Assembly (NCBI GenBank): GCA_027596945.1
Contig: JADGJH010000844.1
Coordinates: forward strand, 1-13,854
Direction: 5' to 3'
DNA from: Physocladia obscura
Lineage: Eukaryota > Chytridiomycota > Chytridiomycetes > Chytridiales > Chytriomycetaceae
Length of the DNA: 13,854 bases
The notes beneath the pieces are model-generated. The model was not told the origin of the DNA, ran no database searches, and was given only the letters and a program-made list of their open reading frames with translations. The translations under genes were made by a program, and so were the position numbers. Positions 1-7,425 of this stretch are shown one piece after another; position 1 is the first letter of the stretch; each line of letters opens with the position of its first letter.

Positions 1-749
1 TAATGCATCTATTCTATTATTTTGTGCTGCCCTGGATGAATGAATCAGTCAATGAATGAATTATATCAAAGAATTAAATCCAATTTTCTTTATCATGATA
101 GTAAGTCAAGTGATCACACCCAAAAACAATTACAATTTTAAAATATTTTTGTATGGGTACAAATACCAGGTTTCTAATCAAAAAGTTTAAATAATTGGCT
201 GAGGATTCAATTTATATTATGCTTTCACTATAATACTGTTGTTATTAAAAAGTACTGTTGAAATATGGGAATTATCTGGAAAATTAGTTACATCACACAA
301 TGGCGGCAGCTTTTCAAAAAGCATGACCCAAGTTGCAGAAAGTGGCTGCCTGATACCCAGGATCAAACATAAGTACAAGTTCAGTGTCATTGATCTTAAA
401 GGAGGAACATTGAGCTGTTGAACTTTCAAAACTCAATGTCTTCCAACTTGAGATGAGCATGCCTGTTGCACTATTGACTTCTATTACTTTCAAGAACCCA
501 AAACAATTTGAGCAATTTCCAACTGCTTTTCAACAAATTTTCTTTTTTTTTAAGTATTTTTTTTTCTTCTTTTTCTTTCCACTTCAAAAACTACTTAAAC
601 CCCATTCCTTTCTTTTTATTATTATTGGTATTATCAAATAAAAACAAAGTAAGTATTAAAAACTTCCATTCCAACTATATCAAATATTCCTATCTCAAAC
701 TCTTGTCATTAAGTTCTGAGATACCTAGTATTGAATTAGTTGACTCAAG
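1..749. other. AT-rich flank without a recognisable gene
   Basis: This stretch holds no gene I can identify. A plus-strand frame at 239-421 (60 codons) reads coding-like, with the words SGKLVTSHNGG and VAESGCLIPRIKHK, but I recognise no family and it stops abruptly. A T-rich tract lies at about 538-600. The flank may be the decayed upstream part of the DDE transposase relic that follows, but I could not find the first two catalytic aspartates in it. Confidence 0.4.
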
Positions 750-1106
750 TTGCTACAACTACAAGCAAAATTTCTGCTATTTTCTTCAACTTATTGGAAC
801 CTTATACCTGTTCCCAGCTACTATCAGCAATTTACTTCAGGACTCAAGTTATTTTTCTTCCCAGCATATTGTCCATTTTTTAACCTTATTGAAATTGTTT
901 TTGGACTGGTGAAACAAGTTCTTCAGTGGAACTGCATTGAAAACAATCAAAAAAATTTGTTATTTGTTGTTCTGGAAGCTATGGCTGAATTGGAAAAGCA
1001 CTCATTTGAGCCTATGTATAGAAAGTGTGGATACTTTTACAATCAATATGATACAGGAGTTACATTTAACATCAAGCTTCAAGACATTACGTTTGTTAAA
1101 ATTTAA
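750..1106 (+). pseudogene. C-terminal relic of a DDE (Tc1/mariner-IS630 type) transposase
   Basis: The plus-strand reading contains FFFPAYCPFFNLIEIVFGLVK. This matches the last catalytic block of DDE-superfamily transposases, usually written LPAYCPFFNPIE-xxFGLVK, where the glutamate is the third metal-binding residue; here it is codon 891-893. The proline of NPIE is replaced by leucine. The segment continues with EPMYRKCGYF, a cysteine-containing C-terminal end common in fungal members. The frame upstream of about 830 no longer reads like a transposase and the other two acidic residues are not visible, so this is an inactive fragment. No clear terminal inverted repeats or target-site duplication were found. 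Family level is fairly sure; the subfamily is not. Confidence 0.6.
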
Positions 1107-1210
1107 AAAAAAATTTAAAAATATGAATTTTCTATTATTGATGATCAGTGTCTTTTTATATTCCAGCTCTGCTCTATTGTTGAGTAGAGTCACATCATCC
1201 CATTGATGCA

Positions 1211-1272
1211 ATTTTTACCATTTTTCCAAGGGGAAAATGCCAAAGTGGTGGTAAATGCACTATAAATAGTGA
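1211..1272. repeat. Two small palindromes downstream of the transposase relic
   Basis: An imperfect hairpin has outer arms TTTACCA (1214-1220) and TGGTAAA (1249-1255) and inner arms TTTTCC and GGGGAAAA. It is followed at 1259-1272 by the near-palindrome CACTATAAATAGTG. They may be remains of an element end, but no matching copy was found on the other side of the transposase fragment. Confidence 0.3.
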
Positions 1273-1320
1273 AATTCACAGCTGCACTGCAAAATCATCT
1301 AAAAATTGATAACTTGAAGT

Positions 1321-1789
1321 TCTGACAACTCTCTCCTAATGGCTTCCAACAGTTTTCTGAAAGTATTGTAAATTATTCATTTTCAACAGTACCATCTCAA
1401 TGGTCTCTTTATTTTCATTTGCCAATTGAACAAAATTGAAAATAGAATTTCTTCAATTTCAAAATGAATAATTTGTTTGTTTTGCAATCAGCAACCAGAC
1501 TTTGAATGAATTGAATCAAAAATGAAAGACTTTTTATGTGAATAAAGATGTTTATTATTACATTGTGATAACTTATACAGACACCTCCAGCCATCATCCC
1601 ATTCATCCAAAAGTACAATCCATCCATTGTTAAATGTCTTTTACAATGACCAATCAACACTACACATGTATTCATGTGATTTAGATGGTATTTTCTGATG
1701 AATGAAAGTAATGTATTGAAGCAAAATGAGAATTTATTATACTTTATTCCAGTGTGTGAAAATGTGTTGAGAGAAAAGCTTTGGTACAC
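1321..1789 (-). pseudogene. Unrecognised minus-strand relic with the VADCK motif
   Basis: A minus-strand frame stays open for about 124 codons (1415-1789), which is long for DNA this AT-rich, but it begins at GTG and I recognise no domain. Near its end it reads SLVADCKTNK. Related wording (AVDCKQ) occurs in minus-strand readings at about 6,766-6,784 and 13,559-13,577, suggesting copies of one decayed family. In another frame at about 1,325-1,365 it reads FRKLLEAIRREL, which loosely resembles FKKLIDEIIEEM in the 13.5 kb copy. It is probably an old repeat-borne gene fragment; function unknown. Confidence 0.3.
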
Positions 1790-2105
1790 TGGTGTGCATT
1801 GAAATGAATCTTAAGCCATAATATATTATTATGTTGTGTGACTTGGTGGGCAAAAGTGTACCAGTGTGTGCCATTCTGTGCTAGAGTTATGTGTTGGTAA
1901 GCAAAATAAATTACATTGTAAAATAGCACATTAGAAATGTAAAAATGAATTTATAGTATTTATTGTGTGTGTCAACATCTATTGATATGTGTTTCTTCAG
2001 GATCCAAAGCAACTGCAGTGTCTTGAAGACCAACATGCTGACTTTTGAGAGTAACAAAAAATCACAGAAGAAAAAATAGAAAAACTTGTAAAGGAGAGAA
2101 ATTTA
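1790..2105. other. AT-rich spacer between relics
   Basis: No gene is supported here. The stretch has related but not identical words GTACACTGGTGTGCATT (about 1785-1801) and GTACCAGTGTGTGCCATT (about 1858-1875). From about 1,990 the plus strand becomes A-rich with lysine- and glutamate-rich readings, which may be the decayed upstream part of the LINE open reading frame that follows. Confidence 0.3.
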
Positions 2106-3221
2106 ATGGCACATAGTAGTCCAACCAAATACCTCAAAAAAAAGCTTGGAAAATACAACAATATGAAAGTAGATAGAATAAAACTTACAGAAATAAACAA
2201 ATCAACTCGTAAAGTAGAAGAACACATATCATATCAAGCAAAAATAATACTGAAAGAAGTAGCACAACAAATTAAACATGTTTTCAGAAAAGAGACAATA
2301 AAGAATTTGAACAAAATTCAACATTCAAAGCAGCATATGAGCCAATTGAAGAGATTAACCAAAAAATATATGAATCAATGGACAGGAGATTAAAAACTGA
2401 AGACATTGAAGAAATGGGACACAACAAAGCAACTGGGCCCAGTGAGATATCTAGAGAACTATTAGCTAACACTGGCAAAGAAACAAAAGAGATAATCTGC
2501 CACCTCATACAGCTGGCAATTGATTATTCTTTTGCTCCAAATAATTGGCTTATGGGATACATAACCCCTATCCCCAAAAATGAAGATTGGGAAGCTGAAT
2601 ATAACAATACTAGACCAATTTTACTCGTAGAAACAGGTTACAAACTAATAGAAACTATATGGAATGTACAAGGTTGCAAGACTGTTTCTGTGGATTCTCC
2701 TTTGAACACTGATGTATTTCTTCCTTTTAATATATTATGTCTTTGCAGAGTGGGTGAAAGTTGTAAAGGCAGTACTAGATAACTGCAATGAAAACAATGA
2801 AGAACTATACATCTTACTAATGGACATCAAAAAAGCATTGGATTTAGTAAGTGTAGAGGCAGTTATGAGGAGTCATATTAGAATCAAACTGCCATACAAA
2901 TACTCAGCCTTCAAATACAACACACAAACTAGAATAAAATCAAAAGTCCTCACAGCAGCAGGGACAACAGAAGCAATAGAAATTCAAACAATGATTCAAC
3001 AAAGATCAGTGCTGGCTCCGTTAGAATTGAGAATCTTCTGGGATACATTGGTATGTGAGATTGACGAGCAAACAACTGGACACATCTTCACAGTTAAACA
3101 AAAAGTCAGATACAATGGCAATGGATGGGATGAATCAACCTATAATATGAAAATAAATCTGCTTTATAAGCAAAAAGCAGCACTGTCAAGCCAGACTCAA
3201 TCCTGGAACATAGTCAAATAG
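2106..3221 (+). pseudogene. Broken non-LTR (LINE) reverse transcriptase
   Basis: Three overlapping plus-strand frames together follow the order of a LINE reverse transcriptase. Frame 2106-2393 is a Lys/Glu-rich upstream region. Frame 2378-2782 carries HNKATGPSEISRELL, then WLMGYITPIPK and NNTRPILLVETGYKLIE, the N-terminal fingers blocks of these enzymes. Frame 2712-3221 carries ELYILLMDIKKALDLVSVEA, the motif A block with its aspartate at 2823-2825, then RSVLAPLELRIFWDTLVCEI, the motif B block in which the usual QG step is lost. No YADD (motif C) is present downstream, so the enzyme is dead. At least one frameshift lies between about 2,700 and 2,760. The wording resembles LINEs of Glomeromycotina; this is pattern memory, not a search. 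Confidence 0.72.
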
Positions 3222-3891
3222 GTAAACTTGAAAATTGAAATAAACATTACAATCTGGATGAATGAAGACAGCTTCATTGGCAATGTAATGAGAATATAGG
3301 CTCTGCAGCTACAAGAAGCACTGGTACTACCACAATTCATCCTAAATGAACCATTTCCAACTAAAATTAAAAAAGACCAACACTTCCTGGCCACAGTCAT
3401 GGCAAGAATGCACAAACACTAATTCTCACTTTTGGCAGCTAAATACAGCACTAGAAAAGGCATACCAGTAAAAAAATTTGGCAAAGTAGAGGGTGGTGAA
3501 CCCTCAATATTCCATGCAATAGGAAACTATGTGATATATAATTAAATAGCAGAAAATCTAGCATACCATGACATAATATTTCTGGAGCAAGTTCTATATG
3601 CAGACAGTACAAACTTCTCACAATAAAGGACATGAAGTGCAGGTATCCAAAAAATGATACCTACAGTTGATGTAACACATTAAAAGAGGCACTCCTTAAG
3701 AAAAATAAAGAAGGAAAAACACTGCTAGAAAAGCAGACATTCATAATTCCAAATGAAAAGACCTAAAAATGACCATGTCAACATTCAAGATTGGTAACAT
3801 TATAGAATGGAAATCCAACAATGGCATAACTTTAATGGGTAAGAAGATGGGGTATTGGTATTTAAAACAACACACCTAATAAGGCTCAAAA

Positions 3892-4340
3892 TTAGAGATG
3901 TGGCACATTGCTCAGATTATGACACACAAAATACAAGGGCCTGAATAGAGGCAGTCCACATGGTAGTATATTTTTACTTGCAAGCTTATATTTGCTGGTC
4001 CAATCATCAGGTAGTCCACTCCATTTCTGGCAATACCAACACCTCCTAGTCCTGGAGAATATGCCATCCAGGGGATGGTGCACTGAAAAGGATGTCCACT
4101 AACTCATTCCACAGCATTGCTACATCTGTCCCAAGCATCATGGAAGGCAGGGGGTGGAAGAGGTGTAAAGAAAAGGTTGGCACTCATCCCTTGGGCTACT
4201 GTGAGTCCAGTACAACAGCCCCAAGTGTTACTCTCATGGTGGAAGACCTGTGGTGGTGCAGAAACACTGGTTGAGCTCAATGCACCACTGGCCTTGCAGA
4301 GCTGTGTGCATCCTGCAAACAACATGCCATTTTTCAGAAC
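3892..4340. other. GC-richer patch of uncertain origin
   Basis: This patch has clearly more G and C than the DNA on either side. Both strands read coding-like: plus at 4117-4452 with LALIPWATVSPVQQPQVLL, minus at 4104-4325 with AFHDAWDRCSNAVE and at 3892-4083 with WSGLPDDWTSKYK and ILPCGLPLF. The minus reading has the richer, more protein-like composition, with several Trp and Cys, and its two pieces lie nearly end to end in different frames. I do not recognise the family. It may be a fragment of another element or captured gene inserted in or beside the LINE. Confidence 0.3.
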
Positions 4341-4344
4341 ATCA

Positions 4345-4510
4345 ATTTATTATTTCAACTCCAAAACCCAAAGAAAAACAAAACAAATTAATAAGAAAAC
4401 CAAAAACATGAATAATCAAAAAGAACCAAACAAACAGACAACCAATAAATAAATAAAATTATATACAAAATATAATACAAATATACAGTATAAATAAATA
4501 AATATATACA
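4345..4510. repeat. A-rich and ATAA-rich low-complexity stretch
   Basis: The plus strand is dominated by A with scattered C (4353-4440) and then AATA/ATAA units (about 4443-4505). It would suit the A-rich 3' end of a LINE on the plus strand, or be simple low-complexity DNA. No gene is supported. Confidence 0.5.
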
Positions 4511-5008
4511 AAGATAATTATCAGATAAAGTCAAGGAGTTTTGAACAAACTCAACCATCATGTGAGAATCTCACAACAGAATCTCTTGGAAAAATTGGAG
4601 ATGAACTTATCTTGATAGCTTTAGAAGCATTTTGTATACATCCAATATTATCAAGTCTTCCTTTGAGCAAATAGGAATTGTTGCATGATTGTGTATGGTA
4701 AGGATTTTTATCAAGAATTTTTTTTAATTTTTATTTTAGATTTTCATTGTTGAAAAATTCTTAATTACAAAAAATGCCAAAAACAGTCTTTAAATAGATC
4801 TTGCATTTTCCTCCCCATACAAAAGTTTCTTGTATTAATACAAAAGCTTCCACTTAATGACAGAAATGGCAAGTCCACAGTTTTGTTCTTTACTTTTTAA
4901 GCAAATTGAGTGATTTCTTTCAATAAGGAATGAATTCATCTTTTAATACAGCTCAAATCATTTACACTTTAACAGGAATTTTCCCATTTTAAAATCATCT
5001 CAGCTACA
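4511..5008. other. AT-rich spacer, nothing recognisable
   Basis: No open frame of note, no repeat array and no RNA gene is visible. Several T-rich and A-rich runs occur, for example around 4,719-4,735. Confidence 0.4.
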
Positions 5009-5467
5009 ATGCTCAATGTTAACACTCAATCAGCTGAAATCAAATCTGCACAAGCAGCTGCAAATGCTGTTCTCAAAATATTTAAGTCATCTAGTATAGG
5101 ATTATCAATCAAGAAGATCCCAGCAAATCCAGCTAAGTTTATTAAATATGATCAAGTTTTTGATATGGAAAGTTTATAATTGACAGCAAAACACTCTGGA
5201 TCAAAAGAAGGCAGCCAAGAAGGCAGCAGGAAAAAAGAGGGAAGAAAGATTAGCAGCAAAAGTTGAACTGCAAAATGAAATACATGTGCCAAAACCTAGA
5301 TTGAAATGCAAACAACAGACTTTGCAAAATGAAATGGTGATCTAGCTCAGCATTATTCATATGCCCAAATTGCGCAGCATTTTGACTGTATCCTGGATGC
5401 AAATCACACTACAAAACTGATTGAGAGAGTCATACAAGCACTTGCAATGCTGACACTTGAAATTTGA
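5009..5467 (+). pseudogene. Small relic in three pieces, frames 2-3-2
   Basis: Three short plus-strand frames follow one another without a gap and look like one protein interrupted by two compensating frameshifts. Piece one (5009-5179, ATG start, 56 aa) begins MLNVNTQSAEIKSAQAAANA. Piece two (5184-5345) carries a basic, alanine-rich helical run, KKAAKKAAGKKREERLAAK, likely coiled coil, then VPKPRLKCKQQTLQNEM. Piece three (5339-5467) reads AQHYSYAQIAQHFDCILDA. I do not recognise the family. The composition differs from the surrounding low-complexity DNA and supports a real but dead coding segment, perhaps from a mobile element. Confidence 0.35.
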
Positions 5468-5909
5468 ACATTGCTCATTGTCAAACTGTTATGTAAATTC
5501 ATCCTGTTTCCGTATGTCTGCTGAAAATAAACATATATTATACTTTTTTTTATTTATCTGAATTATTGTTTGCTTGTTCTAAAATAAGATGCAACAGCAT
5601 TTTTTAAATTGAAATGAAATCAGGAAAATTCTAAATTTAAAATACCTTCAGTTTATATGTTTTTAATTCTTATAATCTACATATTATATTCAGTCAAAAA
5701 AAATGTACATAAAAAATGTGCTGAGTGTATTGTTAATATTAAAAAATGCATTTAAATGTATTATTTCCAATGCATTCAAAATTTTAAAAATGCATTTTTT
5801 TTCTTCATTTTCAATTCATTATGTAAATTATGAATTCATTCTAAATTTTCTTAATTTAAAATAATGTATGTTGTTCATTTTGAATGAAAAAAAGTTATGC
5901 AATATATAA
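5468..5909. other. Very AT-rich stretch, nothing recognisable
   Basis: This is one of the most AT-rich parts of the window, with repeated words such as AATTTAAAAT and AATGCATTT. No coding frame, RNA gene or clear repeat unit is supported. Confidence 0.45.
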
Positions 5910-6590
5910 TTATTCATAAAGATGCCTTTTAAATTTCCAAAATTTATTATTATGTATTATTGTTATTTCATGAATTTCCAGATGTTGTTCTATGTGAAAA
6001 CAGACAATGATATTTATGGAGTGGTAATTTAAATGGAGCCTCCCATTCACGAGCAGGTTGGAGAGAATTAGCCCATATTCCTCATATTGAGTCATTTGCA
6101 CTGAATGAAGAAATATATGACTCTTTCAACTTCAGAACCATTTCATTGTGAACTTGTTCTGCAATGGCTCCAGCTCAATCAGCTTTTTCTGGTTTCAGAA
6201 GCTTTGCTGAAAATTTGTCAAATATTTCTCTTCAAGATATCTAACTTCAACTGTCTCCTTGAATCATTTCTACAGCCATGACTCATTAATATCAGATGAC
6301 TTGATTCAATTCTTCTTGGATCCTCTTTTCCAAAAAATGAATCCATATCAGTGACATTGGGCTCTTTGGTTGACTTTATTTTCCATGCACAAGACACCAT
6401 CAACAATCACACACACATCTGTGTAAAACTTAATATTTTTTTGATTTTTTAATGCTAATGTCTTGAGCTCATCAAATGCATTGACATTTTCCAGTGACAA
6501 AATTCTATTGGTATAAACTAGCAGTAAAATAAATCTTCCAGAATGTGCTACTGTAGATTGGTCAATTGGGTTAGAGTTAGTTAATTCCAA
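5910..6590 (-). pseudogene. Unrecognised minus-strand coding relic
   Basis: Three minus-strand frames lie in series: 6348-6590 (reads DQSTVAHSGRFILLLVYTNR, opens at TTG rather than ATG), 6218-6406 (reads VTDMDSFFGKEDPRRIE) and 5910-6101 (reads MTQYEEYGLILSNLLVNGRL). They overlap or abut, stay on one strand and look more protein-like than the AT-rich sequence around them, so they may be one gene broken by frameshifts and stops. No domain is recognised. The relic with VAVDCKQ lies just upstream on the same strand at 6715-6845 and could belong to the same ancestral reading frame. Confidence 0.28.
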
Positions 6591-6714
6591 GGAGTCTTCA
6601 TTTGAATAGTGCAGAGATGACAGCTTCCAAAAGAATATTTATTTAAGGGTACTGATGATAGGTTTGAATATCCTATCGAGGCAAGATGCATGTAACTTTG
6701 TGGCTGTTTGAATC

Positions 6715-6845
6715 TCATTTTTGTGTTGCTCTATTTAAACTTTCAACTTTATTCTGCACAGTTTGCTTGCAATCTACTGCAACCACCAAGTTATTTAATG
6801 AATCACCAGGTAGCATCATCAACTCAGAATTATTCTTAATAAAGA
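6715..6845 (-). pseudogene. Minus-strand relic with the VAVDCKQ motif
   Basis: The minus strand reads MMLPGDSLNNLVVAVDCKQ and on to a TGA at 6717-6715. The underlying plus-strand word CTTGCAATCTACTGCAACC (6766-6784) closely matches TTTGCAATCAACTGCAGCC at 13559-13577 and, with a 3-base deletion, TTTGCAATCAGCAACC at 1481-1496. It is probably a further copy of one decayed family. Function unknown. Confidence 0.3.
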
Positions 6846-6994
6846 AATAAGATTGTGATATTCTTTTATTTTAACTAAGCTTTTTACTCTGTTTGTTTTA
6901 ATAGGAGTATTTTTTGATTTTTGATTTTTTGATCTCTGCTGTTACACACATTCCACATTGCAGCAAACACCTTCCAGGACCATCAAGCAAGCTT

Positions 6995-7035
6995 CTTGTT
7001 TTTTTTGTTGTTGTTGTTTTTTTTTTTTTGTTTTC
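6995..7035. repeat. T/G-rich low-complexity tract
   Basis: An almost pure T run is interrupted by TTG units (TTGTTGTTGTTG at about 7,006-7,017). It is simple sequence. Confidence 0.7.
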
Positions 7036-7110
7036 ATTCATGTTCTTAACTCTTTTGGTTCAACAAAATATTTGTGATTTTTTGATTTTTTAATTCCTGT
7101 CACGAAATAA

Positions 7111-7130
7111 TTTATTTATTTATTTATTTA
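7111..7130. repeat. (TTTA)5 microsatellite
   Basis: Five exact TTTA units are followed by nine T. On the minus strand this gives overlapping AATAAA words about 300 bases past the kinase stop, so it could also serve as a distal polyadenylation signal for that gene. That use is a guess. Confidence 0.75.
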
Positions 7131-7425
7131 TTTTTTTTTGGAAAAGCAGTTTCCAGAGTCTCACAATATGTTTTAATCATCAAATTCAAGTTTGTAATTC
7201 AAAAATAAAGTTCAAATTGCAGCAAGAAAACAAAACAAAGAAGAAAGTATCATATTTTATGAGGAATAAGAAAAAAATATTCTATACCCAACGCAGCGAT
7301 TAAATGCAGCCATGTAATTCATGTGGATGGAAGAAAAAAAAATGAGGGGATCAAAAATAACTGAACCAAAAGGAACAGAATAAGAAGATAAAAAAGGGCA
7401 TATATCACATAACTTCAGAATTATT

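Larger units (their letters stand above)
1990..4460 (+). mobile_element. Possible full extent of the decayed LINE
   Basis: The reverse transcriptase core lies inside a longer stretch with plus-strand coding bias. From 3,222 to about 3,890 short coding-like pieces continue in the plus strand with many stops and frame changes. An A-rich stretch at about 4,345-4,460 could be the 3' tail of the element. Neither end is proven: no target-site duplication was found, and the GC-richer patch at 3,892-4,340 may be unrelated DNA. Confidence 0.35.
6846..7425. other. 3' flank of the kinase gene, low-complexity
   Basis: This covers the region downstream of the kinase stop codon. It holds T-rich runs, repeats of TTTTTTGATTTTT (about 6,910-6,930 and 7,078-7,091), a T/G-rich tract and a TTTA array listed separately. 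The kinase 3' UTR must end somewhere here; no single canonical polyadenylation signal stands out close to the stop. Confidence 0.4.

Noticed and set aside
508..912. A 134-codon plus-strand frame with Phe/Ser/Leu-rich sequence
   Set aside because: It mostly translates T-rich low-complexity DNA and overlaps the DDE transposase reading in another frame.
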